Shown: positions 14,881-21,275 of the stretch, piece by piece | Position numbering within the stretch: the first letter of the stretch is position 1 | How the letters are laid out: each line of letters begins with the position of its first letter | From: JBNKFQ01 sp050289385 | Lineage (GTDB): Bacteria > Pseudomonadota > Gammaproteobacteria > Pseudomonadales > Porticoccaceae | Length of the DNA stretch: 21,275 nucleotides | Direction of reading: 5' to 3' | NCBI GenBank assembly: GCA_050289385.1 | Contig: JBNKFQ010000055.1 | Span: 1-21,275, forward strand | Translations under genes and position numbers: made by a program | The notes under the pieces: model-generated | What the model was told of the DNA's origin: nothing | The model's input: the letters and a program-made list of their open reading frames with translations, nothing else | Database searches by the model: none

Positions 14881-15810
14881 TCATTGTGAATGATTGTTGC
14901 GAATTTTCCCTGTTTCCCGCAATAGCCACTCCAGAAACAGGCGAACCTTTGGCGTATCGGTATGACTGGGGGGACAGAGAAAATAGTAACCTTCCGGGCG
15001 ATCCAGCGAGCTGTTAAGCAGGGTAACCAGTTGGCCACTGACCAGTTCACTGCAAACCAGTTGCTCGGGCACCAGGCCCACGCCAATACCAGCCAGGCAC
15101 GCTTCGATGATCATGTCGTAGTGTTCAAACCTGGCCTGCCATGTCGGTTGCCAGTTTTGCAGGCCGCAAGCAGTGGCCCACTGTTGCCAGACCTGGGGTC
15201 GGGTGGTGTGCAGTAACAGCGGCAAGGTTTGTATGTCGGCCGGTGTGGTTACCACGGGAAACCTGGTCAGCAGTGACTGGCTGGCAATCGGTACCAGGCG
15301 CTCTTGCCACAGCTTGTGCGTCGCTACACCGCTCCAGCCGCCATCGCCAAAATAGATGGCGGCGTCCAGGCCCAGGCGATCAAAATCGATGTCGGCCAGT
15401 GATAACGAAAAGTCTGACGCCACCGTTTTCAATTCCAGAGATATTTCAGGGTGATGTTGCACAAAGGTGTTCAGTTGTGGAATCAACCAGCGGGAGGCCA
15501 GCGTGGGCAACACGCCCAACACCAGATTGCCGCCGCGGCCACGATGCTTTAACAGTTCCTCTGTGCCGTGAGACAGCCGATTGAGCACGTCTTCGACCTG
15601 CTGTAAATACGCTTGTCCGGCTTGAGTCAGTTGCAGTCGGCGCTTGTGGCGTTGAAACAGGGCGATTTGCAAGCGGCTTTCCAGGTGATTAACGGCCCGG
15701 CTTACGGCGCCCGGCGTCACGTTAAGTTCCCGCGCTGCTGCTGTGAAGCTCAGGTGTCGCGCCGCGGCTTCAAAGCTGCGGATGGCATTGAGGGGTGGCA
15801 AGTTTCTCAT
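14881..15810 (-). CDS. LysR-family transcriptional regulator (GcvA-like)
   Basis: Regulator of 309 residues: an N-terminal winged helix-turn-helix (residues about 15-45, AAARHLSFTAAARELNVTPGAVSRAVNHLE) and a C-terminal periplasmic-binding-protein-like effector domain. An upstream TTG at 15819 is in frame, but ATG 15810 gives the standard MRNLPPLNAIRSFE opening. The start lies directly next to a triple half-site operator (15812-15836), so autoregulation is likely. Divergent to it lies an SDR pseudogene, its probable original target. The same operator occurs before the VOC gene at 20219. The effector is unknown. Confidence 0.94.
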   Translation of the reverse strand: MRNLPPLNAIRSFEAAARHLSFTAAARELNVTPGAVSRAVNHLESRLQIALFQRHKRRLQLTQAGQAYLQQVEDVLNRLSHGTEELLKHRGRGGNLVLGVLPTLASRWLIPQLNTFVQHHPEISLELKTVASDFSLSLADIDFDRLGLDAAIYFGDGGWSGVATHKLWQERLVPIASQSLLTRFPVVTTPADIQTLPLLLHTTRPQVWQQWATACGLQNWQPTWQARFEHYDMIIEACLAGIGVGLVPEQLVCSELVSGQLVTLLNSSLDRPEGYYFLCPPSHTDTPKVRLFLEWLLRETGKIRNNHSQ

Positions 15811-15811
15811 T

Positions 15812-15851
15812 TTGAGCAAAACTCAATAAATTTGAGAAAAAATCGTTCGAA
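15812..15851. promoter_or_regulatory. LysR operator candidate, copy A (LysR/SDR intergenic region)
   Basis: Three half-sites in alternating orientation with 5-bp spacing: TTGAG (15812-15816), CTCAA (15822-15826), TTGAG (15832-15836), then AAAAATCGTTC to 15848. Positions 15818-15851 match 20112-20145 at 30 of 34 positions. Both copies lie 71-77 bp before the start codon of a + strand gene. LysR proteins usually bind interrupted dyads at such spacing; the assignment to this LysR is inference. Confidence 0.65.
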
Positions 15852-15922
15852 CTGGCAAATTCCACAGTGAAAAATAGTGATTTGGAGATTTTATATGAAA
15901 ATTTTGCAAAAAAGTAGGGGTG

Positions 15923-16296
15923 ATGAAAGTGGGATTTGACAGCAAAGTTGTATTGGTTACTGGAGCCTCACGGGTGCCTTTCGCGGTGAACCGACGGCGC
16001 CAGCTTATGGGGCCACCAAAGCCGGGATCAACGCGCTTGGGCAATCGCTGGCCAAATTTTTCGCGCCCCACGGGGTTTATGTGATGACCATCGCTCCCGG
16101 TTTTGTATTGACCGAAAGAACCGCTGACCGTCTGGAAGGTGACGCAGGTCAGGCAATTCGATCCGAGAGCCCATTGAATCGAGCTGCTGAAGTTGCCGAA
16201 ATTGCCTGGCCGGTTTTGCAGTTGGCTTCGGATGGAGCTGAGTGGTTTACTGGCTGCATACTTGATGCCAACGGTGCGTCTTATTTGCAAAGTTGA
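15923..16296 (+). pseudogene. Short-chain dehydrogenase/reductase pseudogene (internal deletion and frameshift)
   Basis: The 5' part (ATG 15923, or GTG 15929) encodes the Rossmann start DSKVVLVTGASR. At about 15970-15976 the reading jumps to the C-terminal half of an SDR in another frame: FRGEPTAPAYGATKAG with the catalytic YxxxK, then VYVMTIAPGFVLTERTADRL, and an ordinary ending at the TGA in 16294-16296. Roughly 110-130 codons are missing, including the NNAG motif and catalytic Ser, and the two parts are in different frames. The deletion joins near a GGG run. No functional enzyme is possible. An intact SDR gene divergent from LysR is the inferred ancestor. Confidence 0.85.
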
Positions 16297-16318
16297 TTTG
16301 TGCTGCTTCGGTGCAAAT
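16296..16318. terminator. Weak hairpin between convergent SDR pseudogene and DUF4097 gene
   Basis: ATTTGTGC (16296-16303) can pair with the GTGCAAAT at 16311-16318, with two G-U type pairs and a 7-nt loop. No good T-run follows. It lies in the 41-bp gap between convergent genes. Confidence 0.25.
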
Positions 16319-16337
16319 TATTGTGAACTGGATTACC

Positions 16338-17237
16338 TCACTGCTTGCGCAAATAAATCGTGCCGCTAATAACAGAAAGATTGACGTCCGCACTGCCATC
16401 ACCCATGCGTATTTTGAGGCTCTCCGCGCCGGTGTATTTGGTGCTTTGCGATGAATCGTCGGTCAGTGAATTTTCTATGTCGCCGCCGGGGCCGGTTTTG
16501 GCGTAGATGCGGGCATTTAACTCACCGATTGCCGTAAAGGTAACGGAGCCGCTGACGCTACTTATTTCGAGGTCGCCATTTGCTGCAACGGAGCTGGCCA
16601 GTTCGGAGTCGCCAGACACCGTGGAAAAATGGCCACGCTCCAGCGCACCCTGGTTGCGAACATTGACATCACCGGAGATGCTCTGTGCCTGCAGTTTTTC
16701 CGCATTAACTGCCAGATCGATATCTCCTGACACCGATTCCACCGATACTGACCGTCCGGCGCCATGCAACTGAATCTCGCCACTTACGGATTTGATCCGC
16801 ACACTGTCACCGAGATTGTTTGCTTCGATGTCGCCACTTACGGTATTCAAACCGGCACCACCGGCAATCCCGTCTGCCATCAAATCTGCGGAAACCGCTG
16901 CCACCTCCAGATTGTTGCCACGAGGGACACGGATAGTCAGGTCACCGCCTTCTCCGGGCTCGAAAAAGTTATTATCAACGCGGTCTTTAATCCGGATAGT
17001 GTTGCCACTGCGTTTGAAAATAAATTCTTCGCTGTTGTCATCCCGGGTACCCTGTACGGACACTTTGGATTGGTCCCAGCCCAGAACGGTGACCTTGCCA
17101 CGAGTTATTTTGACACTGACTGTGCCCGCCGGGTCGGCATCCAGGCTCAGGTCGACAGGCTCGCCCGCCGTTGCCAACGGTGCCAGGACCAATGGTGCCA
17201 GGATCAGGGCTGCCAAACCGAGAAAAATTGTCTTCAT
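16338..17237 (-). CDS. DUF4097 beta-strand repeat protein, exported
   Basis: Protein of 299 residues with a signal peptide (MKTIFLGLAALILAPLVL, cleavage likely after ATAG) followed by a repetitive beta-helix-like region. The short motif VSGDI/VSGEI recurs about every 20 residues (near 133, 152, 169, 187 and 208), which is typical of the DUF4097 (putative adhesin, LiaG-like) family. The start is secure: AAGGAG (17244-17249 on the minus strand) lies 6 nt before ATG 17237. It is last in a sigma/anti-sigma operon, with a 71-bp gap. Such proteins often sit next to ECF sigma factors and are thought to act in envelope stress responses. The specific function is unknown. Confidence 0.88.
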   Translation of the reverse strand: MKTIFLGLAALILAPLVLAPLATAGEPVDLSLDADPAGTVSVKITRGKVTVLGWDQSKVSVQGTRDDNSEEFIFKRSGNTIRIKDRVDNNFFEPGEGGDLTIRVPRGNNLEVAAVSADLMADGIAGGAGLNTVSGDIEANNLGDSVRIKSVSGEIQLHGAGRSVSVESVSGDIDLAVNAEKLQAQSISGDVNVRNQGALERGHFSTVSGDSELASSVAANGDLEISSVSGSVTFTAIGELNARIYAKTGPGGDIENSLTDDSSQSTKYTGAESLKIRMGDGSADVNLSVISGTIYLRKQ

Positions 17238-17308
17238 TATTTACTCCTTAAGTTATCACTGTTTGGTCAATCAGACGCAGTTGCCGACAACCGGGTTTAA
17301 ATACCAGC

Positions 17309-17809
17309 TCAAATTGTTGGAAGAAGGGTTGCCTGGGCGCGCCGATAAACATCAATCTGTGTGTTCAGGGTTTGCCTCACCAGCTGTTGTAACACCGGGT
17401 CGTCCGGTTGTTTGTCGAGCGCCGTAGCCAGCTCGTTATAGGCCTGTTGAATGATTTGCAAATTGTGCTCAATGGTGGCTGCGGTTTGCGGGTCCATCTT
17501 TTTTTTGATGCTCGGCCATTGTGTTCGGTAGGACGCCAGTACCGGTTGATACGGCGTGCCGATCTGCTGCAACAGTTGTTGGGTTGCCGCGGTGGTGTCT
17601 TGATGTTGCAATGATGTGTGCCAACTGAACAATGCCGACAGGGCGCTGATCAACAGGCTGGCAGCGACAGCAGTTGGCAACCAGCGTGAACGTGGTCGCC
17701 GGTCCAGCTTTTCGGCAATCGCCGGCCAAAGGTCACGTGACGGTTGCAGTTCGTCCGGCAGGGTATCGAGCTGATTTTGCAGCCAGTCAGGCTTTTGCGA
17801 ATCGCTCAT
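17309..17809 (-). CDS. Putative anti-sigma factor (membrane-anchored)
   Basis: Protein of 166 residues. The N-terminus has the short cytoplasmic motif LDTLPDELQPSRDLWPAIAEKL often seen in proteins encoded next to ECF sigma factors. A single transmembrane helix follows (about residues 44-62, WLPTAVAASLLISALSALF), and then a helical periplasmic domain rich in Gln. No zinc-binding HxxxCxxC is present, so it is not a ZAS-type anti-sigma. It overlaps the sigma gene by 4 nt (ATGA), which strongly suggests a paired regulator. The call rests on context and topology; binding to the sigma factor is inferred. Confidence 0.75.
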   Translation of the reverse strand: MSDSQKPDWLQNQLDTLPDELQPSRDLWPAIAEKLDRRPRSRWLPTAVAASLLISALSALFSWHTSLQHQDTTAATQQLLQQIGTPYQPVLASYRTQWPSIKKKMDPQTAATIEHNLQIIQQAYNELATALDKQPDDPVLQQLVRQTLNTQIDVYRRAQATLLPTI

Positions 17810-18402
17810 GTCAGCATTCCTCGCAGTAATTTACGGGCTCGGGACAACTGTGCCTTACTGGTGCCAGCGGCCATACCAAGCGCATGAGACGCCTCCTCGT
17901 GGCTGTATCCTTCCAAATCTATCAACACAAATACCTGGCGCGCGCGTAATGGCAGTTTGCCAATAGCGGTTTCCAGGTCGATGGTTGCCGCACAGTTTTC
18001 GGGGTGGCTGGTTTCGGGAATCTCATCGTGGTCGGCATTGAGCCAGCGCAGCCAACGGCCATTCTTGCGTTGCCAGGAGATAACCGTATTTACCGCTATG
18101 CGTTGCAGCCACGTCGAAAATTTGGCGTCGCCGCGAAAACTGCGCAACTGTTGCCAGGCTTTGATAAAGGTGTCCTGGGTGAGGTCTTCGGCCAGACGCT
18201 GGTCGTTTAACAGCCGAACGCAAAGCGCGTAGGCGCGCCGGTGATGGCGGCGGTACAAGAGAGCGAACGCAGCCTTGTCGCCGGTTTGGGCGCGAGCGAT
18301 CACCAGAGCGGTCTCTTCTTCTGTAGCGTCAGCAGTTTCAGCCGCTTGCTGTTGTGGGTCGGGTGCGTCCAGGGCGCGTCTCCGGTTGGTAGCTTGGTAC
18401 AC
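17806..18402 (-). CDS. ECF-family RNA polymerase sigma factor
   Basis: Protein of 198 residues with sigma region 2 (YRRHHRRAYALCVRLL, then the DLTQDTFIKAWQ motif, residues about 45-110) and region 4 (IGKLPLRARQVFVLIDLEGYSHEEASHALG, with a helix-turn-helix ending SKAQLSRARKLLR). The start is GTG 18402 (MYQATNRRR). The N-terminal about 30 residues are longer than usual, and an internal GTG near residue 34, preceded by a purine-rich stretch, is an alternative. It is translationally coupled to the anti-sigma gene. It sits 92 bp downstream of hemN on the same strand. I found no clear ECF-type promoter in that gap. Confidence 0.93.
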   Translation of the reverse strand: MYQATNRRRALDAPDPQQQAAETADATEEETALVIARAQTGDKAAFALLYRRHHRRAYALCVRLLNDQRLAEDLTQDTFIKAWQQLRSFRGDAKFSTWLQRIAVNTVISWQRKNGRWLRWLNADHDEIPETSHPENCAATIDLETAIGKLPLRARQVFVLIDLEGYSHEEASHALGMAAGTSKAQLSRARKLLRGMLT

Positions 18403-18494
18403 CTTGGGTATATCTCTTACAGTGTACAGCTATTGACGCAACCAGGAAGGCAGAGGTTTAAACGGTTTTGAAAATTTTTATGCAGCCGGTTTTA

Positions 18495-19883
18495 TCAGAT
18501 AACGCGGGAAAAACTTTGCCGGGAAGCTCGCTGAAGGTAGGCATCAAAAATCATACAGACAGCGCGAATCAACAGACGCCCATCGGCTGTGACAGCCAGT
18601 GAAGCCGTTTGCAGATCGACCAGGCTATCCTGGATCAATGGTCTCAGTGCCATCAACTCATTGGCGAAATAATCGCGAAAACATATATCGAACTTGCTTT
18701 CCACGTCACCAAAATCGAGATAAAACTGGCAAATCAGTTGTTTGATTACGTACTGGCGCAGCAGGTCGTCGTGATTGAGGGTTATACCCCTATGCAGTGC
18801 AAAAGAGTGGCTGCTGATGGCTTGTGAGTAGGAGTGAATATCCTTGTAGTTTTGCACGTAGACATTGTCAATGGCGCTGATTGCTGATACCCCAAATGCG
18901 AACATGTCGCAGTTGCCGTGGGTGGAATATCCCTGGAAATTGCGTTGCAATTCGCCCCTGCGCTGTGCCTGGGCCAGTTCATCATCGGGCCTGGCAAAGT
19001 GGTCCATGCCGATAAACACATAGCCAGCGGCGGTCAGTCGTTTGGTCAGGTATTCCAGCATTGCCAGTTTTTGCCCGGCACCGGGCAGCTCGTTTTCGTT
19101 GATCTGGCGCTGGGTTTTAAAAAGCCGGGGCAGGTGTGCGTAGTTAAAAACCGACAGTCGGTCGGGCGACAAGTCGATGACTTGCTCAATAGTTTGCTCG
19201 ATACTGTCCGGAGTTTGTTTGGGCAAGCCATAAATCAGATCCATGCTTACCGAGTGAAAGCCTTCGGCGCGAGCGCGCTCCATCAGTTGTTGCACTTCTT
19301 GCACGCTGTTGAAACGATTAACGGCTTGTTGCACGTCGGGGTTGAAATCCTGAACACCCATACTCAGGCGATTAAAACCCAGTTGCCGCAGCAGACTGAT
19401 GGTGTCTGGTGAGGTGGTGCCCGGGTGAATTTCGATGGCGTATTCGCCGCTGTCGTCGTTGCGCAGCTCAAAGTGTTGGCGAGTGTGGGCCATTAATTCG
19501 CGCATTTGTGCGTGGCTGATATAAGTGGGGGTGCCGCCACCCCAGTGCAATTGGTCCACAGGGCGACCGTTTTTTATCAACGCCGCCATATTGGTCATTT
19601 CCCTGTAAAGGCTGTTCAGGTAGGGTTGGGCGCGTTTTTTATTGGCAGTAATGACTTTGTTGCAGGCGCAGTAATAACAAACGGTGTCGCAAAACGGAAT
19701 GTGAACATAGAGCGACAACGGGCGCCCGCTGGAGTTACTGCGAGTTATCGCTGCATGCAGGTCTGTGGTAGTGAAGTTTTCATCAAATTGTGGCGCGGTC
19801 GGGTACGAGGTGTATCGGGGGCCAGCAAGATCGTAGCGTTTGATCAGGCTTGTGTTCCACTTGGGGTTATCGACAGCAATCAT
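18495..19883 (-). CDS. hemN: Oxygen-independent coproporphyrinogen III oxidase (radical SAM)
   Basis: Cytoplasmic radical-SAM enzyme of 462 residues that decarboxylates coproporphyrinogen III to protoporphyrinogen IX without oxygen. It has the RYDLAGPRYTSYPTAPQF opening, a 4Fe-4S motif in HIPFCDTVCYYCACNKV, GGGTPTYIS, NRLSMGVQDF, MDLIYGLPKQTP, and a C-terminal HemN domain ending in SFSRVI. Only the segment EIHPGTTSPDTI departs from the more usual EIDPR form. The frame is open to 19952, but ATG 19883 (MIAVDNPKWNTSLIKRYD) is preferred: it gives the family length and the ATG at 19952 lies upstream of the predicted transcription start. No Shine-Dalgarno is evident before 19883. An ANR-type promoter precedes it. 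Confidence 0.95.
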   Translation of the reverse strand: MIAVDNPKWNTSLIKRYDLAGPRYTSYPTAPQFDENFTTTDLHAAITRSNSSGRPLSLYVHIPFCDTVCYYCACNKVITANKKRAQPYLNSLYREMTNMAALIKNGRPVDQLHWGGGTPTYISHAQMRELMAHTRQHFELRNDDSGEYAIEIHPGTTSPDTISLLRQLGFNRLSMGVQDFNPDVQQAVNRFNSVQEVQQLMERARAEGFHSVSMDLIYGLPKQTPDSIEQTIEQVIDLSPDRLSVFNYAHLPRLFKTQRQINENELPGAGQKLAMLEYLTKRLTAAGYVFIGMDHFARPDDELAQAQRRGELQRNFQGYSTHGNCDMFAFGVSAISAIDNVYVQNYKDIHSYSQAISSHSFALHRGITLNHDDLLRQYVIKQLICQFYLDFGDVESKFDICFRDYFANELMALRPLIQDSLVDLQTASLAVTADGRLLIRAVCMIFDAYLQRASRQSFSRVI

Positions 19884-19893
19884 CAATGTGGTT

Positions 19894-19932
19894 GTCCAGA
19901 AATTGTTGGTCCAGAAATTGAGTCCAGAAATT
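19894..19932. repeat. Three direct copies of GTCCAGAAATT in the hemN leader
   Basis: GTCCAGAAATTG at 19894-19905 and at 19909-19920, and GTCCAGAAATT at 19922-19932. The spacings are 15 and 13 bp. They lie in the predicted hemN 5' untranslated region, reading CAATTTCTGGAC in the mRNA. They could be slippage products or a regulator or RNA-binding array. Confidence 0.85.
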
Positions 19933-19946
19933 ACCGGGTAAAAGCG

Positions 19947-19995
19947 TGGCACGACTATACCTTTTGGGCGGCGAGGCGCGTTTGATATGCGTCAA
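19947..19995 (-). promoter_or_regulatory. Class II ANR/FNR promoter of hemN
   Basis: The box TTGAT-ATGC-GTCAA (19982-19995) matches the consensus at 9 of 10 positions. Reading on the minus strand, TATAGT lies at 19959-19954. A start at 19947 (A on the minus strand) puts the hexamer exactly at -12 to -7 and the box centre at -41.5, the standard position for FNR-class activators. hemN is a known ANR/FNR target in related bacteria. The resulting leader is about 63 nt. Confidence 0.8.
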
Positions 19996-20016
19996 GTGCA
20001 GCTATGCTGGCTCATC

Positions 20017-20042
20017 AGGAGGTTTCATGTTCGGTTAGGAGG
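20017..20042 (+). other. Two strong Shine-Dalgarno-like AGGAGG motifs with a 3-codon ORF
   Basis: AGGAGG at 20017-20022 precedes ATG-TTC-GGT-TAG (20027-20038), and a second AGGAGG lies at 20037-20042. After the stop the same frame stays open for about 24 codons. This may be the remnant of a gene start or a leader peptide; nothing else supports it. Confidence 0.25.
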
Positions 20043-20105
20043 AAAATCGTAGACCTGGCGTCAACAGGGCTTATGCTCCGGGTTCCTGGTGTCAGGGTTT
20101 TTATT

Positions 20106-20145
20106 TGGAGTAAAACTCAATACCTTTGAGCAAAAATCGTTCCAA
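20106..20145. promoter_or_regulatory. LysR operator candidate, copy B (upstream of the VOC gene)
   Basis: Half-sites TGGAG (20106-20110), CTCAA (20116-20120) and TTGAG (20126-20130), each 5 bp apart, then AAAAATCGTTC to 20142. It is the counterpart of copy A at 15812-15851, with 30 of 34 identical positions, and ends 73 bp before ATG 20219. Confidence 0.65.
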
Positions 20146-20218
20146 TCGCGTAACGGAATGGTTAAAAATGGGCCTTCAGATAATTTCAGATGTGATTTTA
20201 ATTTGAGGGTACGCGACC

Positions 20219-20638
20219 ATGCATCCATTTCACCTGGCTATTCCTGTGACAGACCTTACCGCTACACGATGTTTTTATGTCGATATGATGGGTTGCCGCG
20301 TCGGCCGCAGTGCTGAAACCTGGATTGATTTCGACTTGTACGGGCACCAACTGTCAACGCATTTGCGTGACGCTGGGCAGTGGATTGCCACCTGCTCAGC
20401 GGTCGATGGCTTTCAGGTGCCAGTTCCGCATTTTGGTGTGGTATTAACGCGAGACCAGTGGAACGATCTGGCGCAGCGGCTGGAGCAGCACGGGGTGGAG
20501 TTTATTATCAAGCCCTATATTCGGTTTAAAGGCCTGGCGGGGGAGCAGGGTACGCTGTTTATTCGCGATCCATCGGGCAATCATCTGGAATTCAAGTCGT
20601 TTGTGGACAATAAAACGATGTTTTCGACAGGTGATTAG
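20219..20638 (+). CDS. VOC-superfamily (glyoxalase/bleomycin-resistance fold) protein
   Basis: Protein of 139 residues with two beta-alpha-beta-beta-beta modules. The first opens MHPFHLAIPVTDLTATRCFYVDMMGC; the second starts with PHFGVVL. It ends with the typical IRDPSGNHLEFKSF. Likely metal ligands are His5, His71 and Glu124, so it could be an active metalloenzyme such as a dioxygenase or lyase. It is not a GloA ortholog. A GAGGG at 20205-20209 lies 9 nt before ATG 20219. The upstream region carries the same operator as the LysR/SDR intergenic region, so regulation by that LysR protein is likely. The substrate is unknown. Confidence 0.88.
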   Translation: MHPFHLAIPVTDLTATRCFYVDMMGCRVGRSAETWIDFDLYGHQLSTHLRDAGQWIATCSAVDGFQVPVPHFGVVLTRDQWNDLAQRLEQHGVEFIIKPYIRFKGLAGEQGTLFIRDPSGNHLEFKSFVDNKTMFSTGD

Positions 20639-21063
20639 ATCCTGGAGATATATAAGGACAGCTAAACTCTTCCGTAGAATTAATAATCTGTATTACAAAG
20701 CGCAGGAAAAGTAATCCAATTCTGTTTAATCTGCCATTTAAATATGCAAATTAAATAACCGATTTAAATTCAATGGATTAGGAGGCATGCATCAGTATGT
20801 TATGGGAAGATTAAGCAGAATCAGCCGCCAGGACCTGCGATTTCCCAAGATAGAGACCGTTCTATTTAATATTGACCAGGTGGCAAGATCGGGTAATATA
20901 CACGTGTTATCAATATGTTAGGGAAGCGATAAGACATAATGAAAAAGGATGATACACAGGCGCCTTCTGCATTAATGCCAAAATCGCGACTTAATTGAGC
21001 TTGGTCTCATCAATGCAGATTATTGAGACTGGTCTACATAATATGCGTTAGGTAAATGCAGAT
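20639..21063. other. AT-rich stretch without a supported gene
   Basis: About 425 bp with more A+T than the flanking genes. Visible items are two ATTTAAAT palindromes 27 bp apart (about 20736 and 20762), ACACGTGT at 20900-20907, and an imperfect hairpin GTCTCA...TGAGAC (about 21003-21030). The phrase AGTATGTTATGGGAAG near 20795 resembles CAATATGTTAGGGAAGC near 20911 and TAATATGCGTTAGGTAA near 21039. Two tiny reading frames (20787-20921, 44 codons; 20939-20998, 19 codons) have no recognisable product. It may be decayed or recently acquired DNA. Confidence 0.5.
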
Positions 21064-21275
21064 ATGAATACTTGTAAGTGTTTTAGTTGTGGTGGTTTGT
21101 ATCCCGATATGGATGGACCCGTGCACCGATACATGAGTTCGTCACCAGGATGCTGGTCGGTTTACGGTGAGGTGTTAGCTCGCGAATATAGTGACCCTAC
21201 ATATTTTGAAGTTCATCGCTTGACCGTTGATGCCTACGCAGTCCAGCATCCAGGCTCAACAGACCGCCAGAGTAT
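21064..21275 (+). CDS. DUF5946 family protein (3' end outside window)
   Basis: An open frame of 70 complete codons runs off the right edge. It opens MNTCKCFSCGGLYPDMDGP, followed by HRYMSSSPGCW and a SVYGEVLAREYSDP segment, then a VHRLTVDAYAVQHPG segment. This is the recognisable N-terminal half of the DUF5946 family, with clustered cysteines (residues 4, 6, 9) and a conserved GCW. The function is not known. The start ATG 21064 is the only one that keeps the motif; an AGG lies 11 nt upstream. It follows the AT-rich stretch on the same strand as the VOC gene, with no clear promoter. Confidence 0.85.
   Translation, partial: MNTCKCFSCGGLYPDMDGPVHRYMSSSPGCWSVYGEVLAREYSDPTYFEVHRLTVDAYAVQHPGSTDRQS

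Noticed and set aside
16081..16296. Separate small gene starting MMTIAPGF
   Set aside because: It is the C-terminal part of the SDR pseudogene; the catalytic YxxxK lies upstream in the same frame without its N-terminal domain.
18425..18494. Rho-independent terminator between hemN and the sigma gene
   Set aside because: The AAAACCG motifs there are direct, not inverted, repeats, so no stable stem forms.
20787..20921. 44-codon ORF (MHQYVMGRL...) after a perfect AGGAGG
   Set aside because: The Shine-Dalgarno is only 1 nt from the ATG, the peptide resembles nothing I know, and the region is AT-rich and apparently decayed.
21042..21056. Integron attC site at GCGTTAGGT before the DUF5946 gene
   Set aside because: GTTAGGT fits the R' core GTTRRRY, but no matching RYYYAAC partner is present in the preceding 150 bp and no attC-like L boxes were found.

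Overview
The window looks like chromosomal DNA of a Gammaproteobacterium, probably a Pseudomonas- or Cellvibrio-type marine or soil aerobe. The evidence is gene order and protein type: a ccoG-ccoH-ccoI-ccoS-SafE cluster, a nearby hemN, and FNR/ANR-type boxes. This assignment is inferred from gene content, not from a marker gene.

Layout. (1) 1-5469, + strand: the cbb3 cytochrome oxidase maturation cluster, made of the 3' part of ccoG, then ccoH(fixH), ccoI(fixI, copper P-type ATPase), ccoS and a TauE/SafE-family membrane protein. (2) 5470-8847, + strand: a YIP1-family membrane protein behind a possible ANR box, glyoxalase I, a DUF945/YdgA-like protein and a YbaK-type deacylase. (3) 9026-13565, + strand: a MacA/MacB-like export system (membrane-fusion protein, ATPase, two paralogous permeases) behind a good sigma70 promoter. 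(4) 13718-14797: a class 3 lipase-fold protein, followed by a convergent LysR regulator and a divergently placed, internally deleted SDR pseudogene. (5) 16338-19883, - strand: hemN, then an ECF sigma factor, its putative anti-sigma factor and a DUF4097 exported protein. (6) 20219 to the end, + strand: a VOC/glyoxalase-fold gene, about 425 bp of AT-rich DNA without a convincing gene, and the 5' end of a DUF5946 gene cut by the window edge.

The most unusual feature is a set of three short, gene-less elements (1105-1202, 4563-4732, 12200-12359). Their ends are inverted arrays of four (once six) 7-bp units plus a 3-nt inner tail. Two elements use a GTTCGAT unit. The third uses a different unit, GTCGCAC, in the same geometry. 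Their cores are unrelated by eye. All three sit between co-directional genes, and two of them end 8-9 bp before a start codon, so naive start calls read repeat DNA as protein.

Two regulatory findings also stand out. hemN has a textbook class II ANR/FNR promoter, with the box centred 41.5 bp upstream of the predicted start site and a TATAGT -10; this also moves the start codon from 19952 to 19883. A 34-bp sequence with three 5-bp half-sites lies upstream of the LysR/SDR pair and again, 30/34 identical and at nearly the same distance, upstream of the VOC gene 4.3 kb away. This suggests one LysR regulon whose SDR member has decayed.
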